A stretch of 64,000 nucleotides of DNA. It comes from Lindgomyces ingoldianus (taxonomy: Eukaryota > Ascomycota > Dothideomycetes > Pleosporales > Lindgomycetaceae). Each line of letters opens with the position of its first letter. The first letter of the stretch is position 1. A model generated the notes under the pieces. It was not told the origin of the DNA. It searched no databases and saw only the letters and a list, made by a program, of their open reading frames with translations. The position numbers were made by a program, and so were the translations under genes. Location: contig NW_022985207.1 in assembly GCF_010093535.1 (NCBI RefSeq), positions 403,669 through 467,668 of the forward strand, read 5' to 3'. Positions 48,198-59,263 of this stretch are shown in pieces.

Positions 48198-48244
48198 TAT
48201 AAGCAAGAGAAGGCCACGTGGTTAACTGTGCTTACCTTGTTACA

Positions 48245-48789
48245 CATTACGCCTGTTCCTTTCACCGCCTAATACTGCCACACTATGCCTAATACTGCTA
48301 CCTAATATCTTTAATTTAATTGTTTTAGCATTAAAGCCCTAGTTGTAGAGCCTTAGCTTGTGTATTTTATTGCCTCTGTAGGAATTTCTTAGAGTGCTAG
48401 GGAGCTCTAGCGCTGCCTCTGCCTCTACCTCTGCCTCTCTATTGCTGCAAAGATTAATGTAGTATATGTAATACCTTAACAAGCTGTTTTGCTTACATAA
48501 CTACTAGTTTATACTGTTTAAATATAATAGGCTAATGCCTAGAGGTGTTAGTAAGAGATTGCCTACTAGTGTTAAGAGATGCATAAAGTAAACTACAGCA
48601 AATTATAGTAAACTACAGCAAATTGCAGTAAACTATAGCAAATTGCAGCAAACTACAGTAAATTACAGCAAACTATAGCAAATTGCAGCAAACTATAGTA
48701 GATTACAGCAGCAGGCAGCAATCTCTAGTAGATATTAGTTGTGTTACAAGTAGCTCTACGTATAAAAAGGGTTATAGGGGGGTAATGTC
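48245..48789. other. Repeat DNA with a second 10-bp array, no gene
   Basis: Mostly decayed sequence. 48591-48710 holds a decamer array (next entry). A g-run ataggggggtaat at about 48773-48785 looks like a retroelement polypurine tract, but no LTR follows. Confidence 0.45.
48591..48710. repeat. 10-bp tandem array, aaactacagc/aaattgcagc type
   Basis: About twelve decamers (aactacagca, aattgcagta, aactatagca and similar) run in exact 10-bp register. They resemble the copia LTR array but lie outside any LTR I can recognise. Confidence 0.8.
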
Positions 48790-49184
48790 TCTAGAAAAAA
48801 AGCCTTAAAAAGGGCAGCAATAACTATACATAAGCTAGTGTTAGTGTAATAGAAAATTACTAAGCTTTAAGCAGCTAATAAGGCAGCTACATTTAGAAAG
48901 GCCTGCGCTTAACAGCTCTAAAGGAGGTTAGAGCGCGCAGTAACAGGAAGAAGGTAAAGAAGCAAGTGTAAGCTAAAGTAGGTAAGCAATCCTAAAGGCG
49001 CTGCAGACAGTGCAATTAGACTAGGCATAACATGCAAACGTGTAAGCAAGAAGTAGAAGTAGTATCTAAATAATATTCTAAGCTGTACTCTACTCTATAG
49101 TGCTAGAGCAGGTTGTTATAGGCTATAATAAAGTTTATTGTGGTGTAGTCTTAGCAAAAGTAAGCAACTCAGGTGTGTAAGCAA
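48790..49184 (+). mobile_element. 3' part of a family B pogo-like element
   Basis: Similar to the 3' third of family A (taagctttaagcagctaataaggcagc ... attagactaggcataac), but it ends with the family B terminal motif gcaaaagtaagcaactcaggtgtgtaagcaact. The last bases of the TIR and the 5' part are missing. Unlike the fold-back copies, this one represents a normal 3' end. Confidence 0.65.
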
Positions 49185-49747
49185 CTGCTAATCCCCAACA
49201 CTGTCAGATTAAAACACTGTTTCTAGGCTTCCTAAGATGAATGATGGGTTTAGATATAATGTATAGGATGATGATTGATTGTATTGATTATTTGATCCTT
49301 TTTCTGCTCTGCTCGTGTTGCTCGGCTTTTGTTTTTCCGGTCCGAGTCCCTCGCGCACTAGCCCTATGCGCGACCAGCTTGCAACATGCTGCAATTTGCT
49401 GCAACATGCTGCAATTTGTTGCAAAATGTTGCAAAATGCTGCAATTTGCTGCAACATGCTGCAATTTGCTGCAACATGCTGCAATTTGTTGCAAAATGCT
49501 GCAACATGCAGCAATTTGCAGCAACATACTGTTCGAGCTTATTGCTCGTACTATGTAGCAGCTTTCGTCCAGCGTTCCTCCTGTCTTGACAGTAGGTGCG
49601 CATATCTGACAAACACACTGATGCGGCTGATGCCAATCCCCGACACACCGATGCGGCTGATGCCAATCCCCGACACACCGATGCGGCTGATGCCAATCCC
49701 AACACACCAATGTGGCTGATGCCAATCCCCGACACACTGATGTGGCT
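49185..49747. repeat. 30-bp minisatellite, interrupted by a solo LTR
   Basis: Units of the form gacacaccgatgcggctgat plus gccaatcccc repeat about four and a half times at 49614-49747. The end of one unit (gctaatccccaacac) precedes the LTR at 49187-49201. The short frame repeating MRLMPIPDTP is only the repeat translated. Confidence 0.82.
49202..49611 (-). mobile_element. Solo copia LTR (410 bp) with 5-bp TSD
   Basis: This is a reverse-complement copy of the 34873 LTR (TGTCAGATT...CATATCTGACA). The exact duplication AACAC lies at 49197-49201 and 49612-49616. Its decamer array (49381-49530) has about 14 units, intermediate between the 17 and 6 of the full element. It is nearly unmutated. The many overlapping Cys/Leu/Gln-rich frames here come from the array. 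Confidence 0.9.
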
Positions 49748-50524
49748 AGAGAGGTGGAACAGACGCAACTAACTATAATTTAAACATGTTTTACACAACG
49801 CATGCTGGAGCAAACTGCATGCAAATTAGCATAAAGGTGCACTTACATTAGGTATACATTTTTTTTAAAAAAAGAATATAAGAAACACATAAGGTGACAG
49901 AGAAACAGCGTTACCGGGGTTTATCCGAAGAAATTCTGACTAACTAGCGCGTCCAAAAGAGGAGATTCTGCTCAACTTTTCGTTCTGCAAACCCGAATAT
50001 AATAAGCAGAGCAAGCTCTGCTAATAATAGGAAAATATAAAAGTTAAAATAAGTTTTAAAATAAGCTATTAATTATCTAATTTAAATTAAAACTAATAGA
50101 GATAGTTAAAGTTAAAGTTTTACTACTAATGTATACTCTTTACTATTCTAAGCTTCGCTTTTCCAAGACATTTATAAATTAGCGTAGTATGTTATAATCT
50201 AGCTTTACTTTAGTCGCCTGCAGCTCTATTAGACTAGAATGCATAAAGAACAATCATCTAGATGCAGCAAGGCATAAAACAAAGACGTAGCATGTATATA
50301 AAAAGTAACAAATCTCTGTCTTAGAGGGCAGGGTTTGTCTAAGTCTTAAGATCTAAGTCTTTAAGAACTAAACTTGCCTAGGTTTTAAATCAACTACTTT
50401 AGATAAGAGTAGCTTAGCTTGTTTTTAGTATATTATACACCTTTATTTTTAATAAAATATTTCAATGTAGTTATTCGAAATTAAATTTTCTACAGCCCTG
50501 CCTAACAAGATGGAATTATCCTAC
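49748..50524. other. 3' flank of the PKS gene, mixed composition
   Basis: 49748-50002 is host-like. 50020-50480 is AT-rich and RIP-like, ending only about 45 bp from the PKS stop codon. A perfect stem gcagagc/gctctgc lies at about 50007-50022. No gene was recognised. Confidence 0.5.
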
Positions 50525-53500
50525 TTAGCGCCTACTAGTACTTAACTTTTCTGCCACCACCTTCCCTAATGATATAGCAGAAGCACCTCCCATGATTTCG
50601 AAAACTGCGATATCCGTATTGAATACTTTCAGGAACCAATTCCGAAGCTCTACTGAGATAAGAGAATCTACTCCAAAATGATGGATAGGCTTCTCAGCGT
50701 CCATTTCTTCAACTGCCATTGAAAGTAATCGTGAGAGCTTTTCTACTATCGTATTCTTGATGATTTCTGCTTTTTCGATCAGCGAGTGGGCTGAGTTGAG
50801 CAGCTCTTTAACTTCGTTGCCTATTCCTACGCGCACTCCTTTTTCGACGCTAGGTTCGCTTGCTGTAAAAGATCTTAATGGCTTGAACAGTGACTGATTC
50901 ATCCATGCGGGTTCCTCATCACCTCTAGCCTGAACGTTTGCAGGTAGCTCCAATCCCATCACTACTTGACTCTGGCAGCGATCGAGGGGTAGAGCAGGGT
51001 TACAGAAATAGTCAAGTATGGCAAACAGGTCCTCTTGAGACATGGAAAGAATTTGTTTCGCCCGGATATATTGGTCCATGATGTGGTCGTTTTCTGCAAG
51101 GAACCCTTCATTCGCCATGACGGCGAGGTCCAGGGCCACTGCCTTCTCGCCACAAGATATCCGATATTGCGCGAGAGCATCTTGGAACGAGTTGCCTGCA
51201 TTATAGTTGGATTGTCCTGTCGACCCAATGATTCCACCTACAGATGATAAAAGGATGAAGAAGTCAAGGCCCCGAGGCAGCTGTTGATGCAAGTTCCAAG
51301 ATCCAGCGATCTTAGGAGAGGTGGCCGCTGTCCATTGTTCTGCACTCATGTCCTCAAACAAGCTATCCTGCTAGAGATTAGTAGATTGACGAATCTTTCC
51401 GGTCGAATAACTTACACTTAAGACCATACTAGACTGTATACAGCCCTTAATTTGGCGCATCACGCTTGTGCCTTGCATAAGAACCGCCTTAAGAGCTCCA
51501 GCGTCCGTGATGTCACATGAAGGTATCTGGATGTCTATTCCAACTTCCCGCATTTCATGTACGAAAGCGCGAGCAGCACCATTGCGTGGGCCAAACCGAG
51601 ACAAAAGCATCAAATGCTTTGCGCCTCTTTCAACCATCCACCTGGCAATACTTCGACCTTGCCCACCCAACCCACCAGCAATTAGGTAAACTGCTTCCGG
51701 GTCAAATCTCCATGTCAGTTTTGGCCGGACGAATGCCTAGTTATAGCGTTAGTGTCATCTCGCATATAGTGTATTTGGTGTTCGAACCGGTACTTCAACA
51801 TGTGGGTTAACTTCTACCACCACTTTACCGACATGCTTGCCACTCTGAAGGTACCGTAGTCCTTGTTCAACTTCTGATATCTGAAATGTCTTCAGTGGGA
51901 ACTGTGGGTGAAGTTCGTTCCTAGCCATCAGTTCGACCACCTTGCGAACCACATCTCCAATTACAGCTGGCCTGTCTTTGATCATTGCTGCCATATCTAT
52001 GGCACTAAAAGAAACGTTCTTAGCGAATTGGAACATTGGAAGCTTTCCGTGGGAGTAGATATCCTTGTTCCCAATTTCCAAAAATCTTCCGTATGGTGCA
52101 ATGCATTCCCACGATGCAACTAAACCTTCACCTGCGAGCGAATTAAGGACTACATCCACCCCCCGAGAATCAGTGAGACGCATAATTCCTTGAGCGAAGG
52201 ATAAATCCCTGCTGTATAGTATATGGTCTGCAGGAATGCCGTAGAGATCAATTAAGAAGTTTTTCTTCTTCTCGGACCCAACCGTAACAAAAACCTCCGC
52301 CCCCACATGCTGGGCTATTTGGATTGCCGCTTGGCCAGTACCGCCAGCTCCTGAGTGAATAAGAACCTTCTCTCTCGGAGACAGGCGTGCAACGTTGACC
52401 AAAGCGTAATAGGCGGTGCTAAAGTTGGTTGAGATCCCAGCAGCCTCTGCGAATGTCATGCTGTCAGGTATGGATACGGCTAAGACATCCTTGGACTTTA
52501 CGAAGGTCTTGAATGTATCCAGAACGCTTACGGCAACACGGTCTCCTACTCTTAGGCTGCTCTGCATTCCAACTTGCTCGACAACTCCAGCACACTCGGT
52601 CCCAAAGGTCTCATCTGGCACCCTCCCTAATGCGACTAGGCAATCCTTGAAATTTACGCCGATGGCTTTAACCCGTATGATCACCTCGTCAGGAGCAAGA
52701 TATTGGAGATCGGTCTTATCTTGGAGAAAAACCAGGGTATCCAGCAGACCAGGCGTGCGGATTGTCAGTCGAAGATTTTCATGACTATATGGGATCATCA
52801 TTGATGTCCCCTTCGATGTGAACTCTGATACCTTTGCGTTGAGCTCGTCGCACTCTTCAACACGCGGGATACAGAGTCCCCCTCTCACCTCAACATATTC
52901 AGATTCATGGTGGTCTGACAAAGTCTTCATTAGAGCTTGTCGCAGAACTGATCCGATAATATGTTCTCGTTTCTTGGTCATCTGAGTCGTACTTTCCAGC
53001 TGAAGTGATGTGAAAAGCATATCCCCATACTCCATACGGAGCGTTCTTGATAGACCAAGCACAGTACTGAAACCTGGACTTGTTGATAAAATACCACCCC
53101 CACCAGTAAGCCATAGGATGTTCCTGGTTGCACAAAGTGTGGAATGGAATGCTGGGTAGCTCACAGAATCTAGTCTTTGAAGAATTGGTTGATCAGACAA
53201 GTCCAGGACCACTACAAGTTCGCCAGAGAGGTCATCGTGGTGAGCCATATCTTCGAATGACCCCACGTTGACTTTCGGAGATCCTAACTCTTTCAGCTGT
53301 CTGATTACTAGCTTTATCAATTCCAAAGAAAATCCTTTGGATTCGCCGCCAGTAATTACGATACTAGAACAAATCTGACTAGGAGGTGTAATTGTCTTGG
53401 ATGCCTTTGGAATCACTGTCGTGCCATCATAAGAGAGAAGGCTAACGTCTGGCCTATATACTTTGTTCCAGCACAATAGCTTAGTAGAAGCCTGCGAATC

Positions 53501-56500
53501 GTAGCCAGGTTGAGGGCCACCGTCAGGCACGGAAGTCGCCTCGATACCCTCAGCATGTATCTTGATCTCTTTGTTCCTCTTACTAATGGCAAATATCGAG
53601 GATTTGGTAGACCGAATCTTCCTTTCCTCGATCTGGGCATAGGCTTGAAGAATTTCGCTTTGTTGAGGCGCTAGATCTGCTGCAGATATCCAAAGTCTCC
53701 CAATTCGGGTAGGAACCATAGTTGTCCGGGTTGTGTTACTTCCCAGAACACTGCCCGGAAGCATCATTTGAAGAAAACAATCAAGAGCTGCAGGATGGAT
53801 GATGCTCGCACCGTGTGAGGCTGCATCGCTTTTCTGGAAGATATCAATATAGCCAAGTGATTGGCCTCGACCATTGTGATATACTTTTTCTAATCTCTGA
53901 AAGTTTTCCCCGTAATGATAGCCGAGGCCATACAATCGGGAGTAGAATCGTGGTCGGCTGGCGCTTTTAGTACAAGAGAGTGCAGCAGAATCAAGTCTCT
54001 TTAGCGCATCTTGATGCCACCGTTTCGTTTGGTGTCCACTGTCCACCTCCGTCGTCCCACCTTCGTCCCGTATCGCTTGGATGGTGCCACGACAACATTC
54101 TTCCCATGTTCCGTCCTGACAGGCATAGATGCAGAATTCTGACCACGAAATACGCTTGTTGGAAGAATCTCGCAATGGTCGCAAATGAAGTTGGGTCTTT
54201 ATCCCTTCATTTTCTGTGGGGATGACCAGAGGAGTATGAAATATGACATCTTTGAAGTCATAGGCTGTCACTTCTGCATCACCCGAGGTCTGAGCCATAG
54301 CCTCCAAGGCCATCACCAACAAGCCTGCACCAGGATATAAAACAACTCCATTAATCTCGTGATCTTTCACCCATGCCGGATCAGATACTTTTATAGAGTG
54401 ATTCCAACAAGCATCTAGAGGGTTCCAATTGCTTGATGGAGTACCCAAAAGCGGATTGCGACCATGAGATCTTAGTCTGAGTTCCTTGCTCATTTTGGGT
54501 TCTAGCCAGTATTTCTGTGAATGGTTGAAAGGGTATTCTGGTAGGTCTGCAAGGAGCGCTGGTGTTGATTTGGGGCTGAGATAGAGCTGGTTAGCAAGTA
54601 AGAGATCAACCGGGTATCCAAGGCAGTGTAAATGACCGGCAAGTTCCAGGATTGTATTGATTGCGGGCTTTCCTCGGGCTAGCGCAGAACAATACCCGAC
54701 TTTATTACCATTGCTTAACGTTGTTAGGATTTCCCGAATTGGGCCTCGCAATGCCCCATGGGGACCGATCTCGACTAGCTCGTCAACTGTTGCGACGGTT
54801 CGGTGGCTCCGGTCAAGCTTCTTCCGAGTGGATTTACCTACATGTGAACATACGATTTTGATTGCTTGCGAAAACTTCACTGTCGAGACCATGTTGTCAA
54901 CCCAATACTGGCTCCGGAGAAGGTCTTCGGGCGAAATCAGTTGACCCGTTACAGAAGAAACCATCTTTACTTTCTCTTGAGTATACAAATCTCCAGTTTC
55001 AAGACCTTGGATGCACTCGAGGTATTGTGCGGCTACAGCGTTCATCTGCTGACTATGATACGCTACCGGGACGGACAATACACGGGAAAAAACGTTGTCG
55101 ATGTCCAAGAGTTCCTTTAACGCTTCGACCAGGGGCGTACTGCCGGATATCGTAACATTCTTTGGACTGTTTGTGCATGCGATCGACAAATATCCATTGG
55201 AGAAACGATCTTGGATAGTATTGATATACGGTTTGACTGAAATCTCAGAAAGACCGACCGATATCATTGATCCGCATGCTTCGTGACCTGCTAGACTACC
55301 AGATACTACGCCACGGTAGTAAGCTAGCCTCCAAGCAGATTCCCGTGATATAGCCCCAGTAGCATATCTGTATCGATATATTAGCACTTAGGCCGACACA
55401 TGCAGAAGTTGATTCTTACGCTGCAGCAATCTCACCAGATGAATGCCCTACAACACACGAAGGAAGGATGCTGAAGGAACGCATTAAGTCGACGAGGGCA
55501 ACTTGAAGAATAGTGCAGACCGGCTGGGATATAGTAGCGTCGTTAATCTTTGAGCTGTTATCAACCTGCGCAATAAAATCACCTAGAAAAATTTCATCAG
55601 ATATCTCGCGAACCAATTTGAGGAAGGACGTAGACTTACCAGCGAGACGATATCTGCTACCTAGCCTAACGAGGTATGAATCTGCATCATATAGGCTATC
55701 CCGGAAGATAGGAAAGGTCATCAGTTCTCTCCCCATGCCAGACCATTGCGCGCCTTGGCCTGTGAAAATAAAACCGAGCTTTGGTTCTGTGCTGCGGACC
55801 TTAACGGGGCGTGATTTCGAAGACTCAATCGAAGAGAGTTCGCTCAGAGAGTCCGCTACAACGAAAGACCTCCATTGCAGCAAGCTTCGTCGTGCAGTTA
55901 GCGAATATGCTAAAGCTTCAACGTATGATGCAGAGGATCCGGGGTTCAACTTGAGTGTATTGAAGTGAGTGGTAAAATTTTTTGCCGTTCTAGAAATCCC
56001 GTCTTCATCCCCAGCGGACCATACGAAGATTCTAGGTCGTTGAGGCTGGTTCCACTCCATGTTAGGAGTTAGCATGGACTTCGAAATGAGACACTCCTGG
56101 AGTTTCTCATCTCCATCCAAAGGTCGTTCGATAGTGCAATGATTACCTTCTAAGCCTTGTGAAAGCAGGTAATGGAAGGCATCGTCAAGCACAGCATGAG
56201 AATTGGTTCCACCAAAACCGAATGAGTTGACTGACGCCCGCCTAAGTCCTCGTGTAGGCCATGCGGTTAGTTTCTTCGGAAATCTTAGGTTCAACAGCTC
56301 ATCGTCAATCTCTGGGTTTAGCTCCTCTAACTCCGCAATGGGAGGAATCACGCCTCGCTCAAGGATCAACACGGTCTTGATCAACCCTGCTATGCCGCTT
56401 GCTCCCTCCAAGTGACCGAAATTTGCTTTCAGCGCGCCGACATATAGGGGATTTTCTGGGGATTGCCCGCGTCGAAAAGCGGAACCTATCGCCATTGCTT

Positions 56501-57627
56501 CTAGTGGATCTCCAACGGCGGTTCCAGTGCCATGTGCTTCAATATATTGTGTCAGCGACATATCTAAATTTGCCTGCTGATACGTTTGCTCGATCAACCG
56601 TTTCTGCGCCTCCATGCTCGGCTGAGCTAGACCAGTTCGGCCGTCCTGGTTGGATGATGTAGATCGGATTAAGGCTCGAATGGTGTCGCCATCTCGTAAG
56701 GCATCAGATAACGGCTTGATAATAACAACGCCAAACCCTTCGCCTCGACCGTACCCAGAAGCACGACTGTCAAAGCTGCGACTCCGTCCCTCTGCCGATA
56801 GAAATCCGAGATTGGATAGACCCACAGTAACGTCCAGTGAGTATACCATATTACATCCCGCCACAATACCCATCGTGGATTGCCCTTGGCGGATAGACTG
56901 ACATGCCATATCAAGCGCCACAAGGCTTGCGGAACACGCAGTATCGATAGTCATGCTCGGTCCATGGGTATTAAAGAACCAACTTATGCGATTTGACAGC
57001 ATTGTTCCCGCCACCCCGGTAGCAGCGTATCTGGGGACATTTTCTGGATCTCTAGCCATCATTGAAGCCCAGTCTGCAGTAAAGTATCCGGTGAAGACTG
57101 ATGTGGAGGTATTGCTTACTTTCGCCATTGGAATACCGGCGTTTTCTAGAGCTCTGTATGTTGTCTCCAGTAGCCCGCGCTGTTGTGGATCCATAGCTGC
57201 GGCTTCACCGGCAGTGATGGAGAAGAATGGGGCATCGAACTCTGCGAGATCATCGCGGAGGAAATGTCCTTGTTGGGGTCGAATCTGTTGGAGTCAGTAC
57301 AATCTGATAACCACAGGATTCTTAAATTGCTCTCAAACTTACGGTTCCAATATTTGCGGGATCAGTGCTATGAAATGCCGCATGATTCAATCGATCTTCT
57401 GGAAATGGGGTTGCTGCGTTGCGACCTGCTAATATCATTTCCCAGAATTCCTCCGTCGATGTAGCTTCTTGGGGTAGTTTGAGCGAAAAACCGATGATAG
57501 CAATGGCATCATCGCGAGACTGAACGGTGTTATCATAGAGTGAGGGCTCGTAGCTCGTTGCGGATGAAGTTTCGATGTCGATGGAACAGCTTGATGAATC
57601 ATCCATGGTGTACATTGGGGTTTCCAT
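50525..57627 (-). CDS. Highly reducing type I polyketide synthase, KS-AT-DH-ER-KR-ACP, five exons, intact
   Basis: An iterative cytosolic enzyme predicted to build a fully reducible polyketide chain from malonyl-CoA. Exons in gene order: 57627-57343, 57284-55420, 55367-51788, 51736-51416, 51370-50525. Introns of 58, 52, 51 and 45 bp splice in phase to 2,298 aa. The third has a weak donor (GTTCGA); an in-frame alternative gives 51737-51793. KS ~40-460: Cys212 in DTACSAS, His346 in AHGTGT, His386 in GHLEGASG. AT ~595-905: Ser710 in GHSSG, His821. DH ~1018-1300: His1053 in H-x3-G-x4-P, Asp1246 in LDCFLQ. ER ~1585-1905: GAGGTGQAA. KR ~1911-2160: GGLGGQG, Ser2060, Tyr2073, Asn2077. ACP: Ser2253 in FGVDSL. 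No C-methyltransferase lies between DH and ER, and no thioesterase. ATG 57627 is the first after an in-frame TAA. Its divergent neighbour is a candidate releasing enzyme. The product is unknown. Confidence 0.95.
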
Positions 57628-59263
57628 TCCGATAGGTATCCACAAATGCAATTACAAATCAGGGCTAGCTTCCTGAATCTTCTTGAAGAATTGACACCGT
57701 GAATGAAGTGGCCTGAGTTTAAATCGACTCTTCACACATTATTAGCCAGGACCGCTGAAGAGCCAGCCCCCCGCTTCATATCTTCCATCCATTGTCACAA
57801 TTCCCAGTCTCATTCCTATCGATTTTCTTGAATATCAACTATCTCCGAGGGGTTATGGAGTTGCATGCATAGCATCTGACCACCGCATCTAGTTTAGGCA
57901 ACTGCATGTATTGCATCTGACCCTTGCATCCAGTTTAGATAACCGCATGTTTCAGTCATTGGTATGCTCCGTAATGTATCACGAGCAACTATTTCCACGG
58001 TTACGCTTGCGGCTCATACGTTGATGGGCAAGATAACTGGGTACCCACTCTCTTGTGTTGCAAACGATTACTGAACGTTGTGTGGCAAGGCAAGCGATTA
58101 CTGAACAGTAGTGTAACAAGGAAGGAGGATCCTCCAACACCGTGGAAGGAGTGGAGTACGGAGGACTTCATAGAGTTTGGTAGTGGCTACTACTAAAGAG
58201 GCAAGCGGTGGTACGAAGGAGGTAAGCTTTAGTTTCTTTAAGTACAGATAAGGAATAGCGGTACTGCCAAGTCGGAATTAACTGATGAAGGCCTGCACAT
58301 ATCCTCTTTGAAGCTCCGGGATGGTCTATAGAGCTCCTCCGTGGAGTATGGTAAGCGAATACCCTCTTCATGCATACAGCTTTCACTGAAAGTAGTGCGG
58401 CAGGCGATTATTGAATGGTGTGTTGCACCTTGATAGGCTTAGTGTAGCTTTCACTAGCCATTCGCTGGAGGTGCTTTCAAAGGTTAGGCACCAATGGCAT
58501 CGCCAATCCAACCTAAGAATCATTTAATTCGGCCAAATTCCATCAGCGCGCAAATATTCAGAGTGTTCAGAATCGCCGCGGATACAGAGAGAGGAAAATA
58601 GTTAGGGTAATTGTCAGTTGGATGTACTGGAGGGCTTCGTACTATGTTGACCAAGGTTAGGGTACTAGATTTCTATTCGCATCTTTAAAGTTCATAGTTC
58701 TACCTGCATTTCAAGGGAGTTGATTCTCCCCAGGGCGTAGTAGACTGGAAATCCTTGGTGCCACATATGGACTTGTTTATATGAAGGCATTGTAGCTAAG
58801 ACACTTGGGGTTAGCGTTAGTCTATTGGCGATAGGTGAGCAAGAGAGCACATGTGTTTGTACCAATTCCTGTACGAGGGTTAGAAACCTGGTCCGGGGGA
58901 AGATGGCACATTTGTATTGGAATTTTAGGGTGATGGGACGTGCGAGGTATACAAGGACTGTTTCCGTGTGCTCCGAGAATAAACTGGAAAAGGAACTGGA
59001 GAGGCGAGATGTGGATGGAGGCCAACACAGTGTTTCGGACACTTTACCATACTAAGACAATATTTGTGCAATGGAAAGGCTGGAAGAACCATGATGGAAG
59101 GGCAATGGGGTAGTTTGGACGGCGACTCGTCATACGCTCATTCCTAGTGACCAATCCTTTCAGTGAGTCTTTTAAATAGTTCTTATCTCCATGCACTCAC
59201 GAATAGACTGTATAACCAGTCTTCATTCTCTCTCTGCCTTGCAGTATCTCCGAACTGCCCAAA
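57628..59263. promoter_or_regulatory. Divergent intergenic region between PKS and hydrolase
   Basis: 1.6 kb of host-like sequence separates the two start codons, so promoters for both genes must lie here. It contains a 41-bp tandem duplication (57872-57952) built on gcatctgacc...gcatcyagtttag. It also has three scattered copies of a gcgattaytgaa motif (about 58064, 58093 and 58404). Short frames on both strands (58168-58386 and 58692-59055) overlap each other, match nothing I know, and are not called. No TATA box or binding site can be assigned with confidence. Confidence 0.5.
57872..57952. repeat. 41-bp tandem duplication in the PKS upstream region
   Basis: Two units start gcatctgacc at 57872 and 57913, with about 80% identity. 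Each also carries internal gcatc and gcatgt words. They lie about 250 bp before the PKS start codon. Confidence 0.7.

Larger units (their letters stand above)
45905..48244 (+). mobile_element. Second solo LTR of the 44067 family, split by a pogo element
   Basis: 45905-46082 and 48200-48244 together equal the 44067-44291 LTR, with TGTAATAAGG at the left and CCTTGTTACA at the right. The flanks CGTTG and CATTA differ only by G-to-A, which fits a RIP-mutated 5-bp duplication. The pogo element 46083-48197 was inserted after the solo LTR formed. Confidence 0.8.

Noticed and set aside
49209..49768. Long overlapping frames up to 149 codons on both strands
   Set aside because: They are produced by the decamer array and the 30-bp minisatellite in a solo LTR.
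50525..57627. Apparent stops that split the PKS into several frames, suggesting a pseudogene
   Set aside because: Each break is removed by a short intron with GT...AG ends (57285-57342, 55368-55419, 51737-51787, 51371-51415), two with a clear CTAAC- or CTAAT-like branch point; the spliced frame is continuous and rejoins conserved motifs.
58692..59055. Overlapping frames on both strands in the PKS/hydrolase intergenic region
   Set aside because: They oppose one another, have no known motif and sit in promoter DNA.
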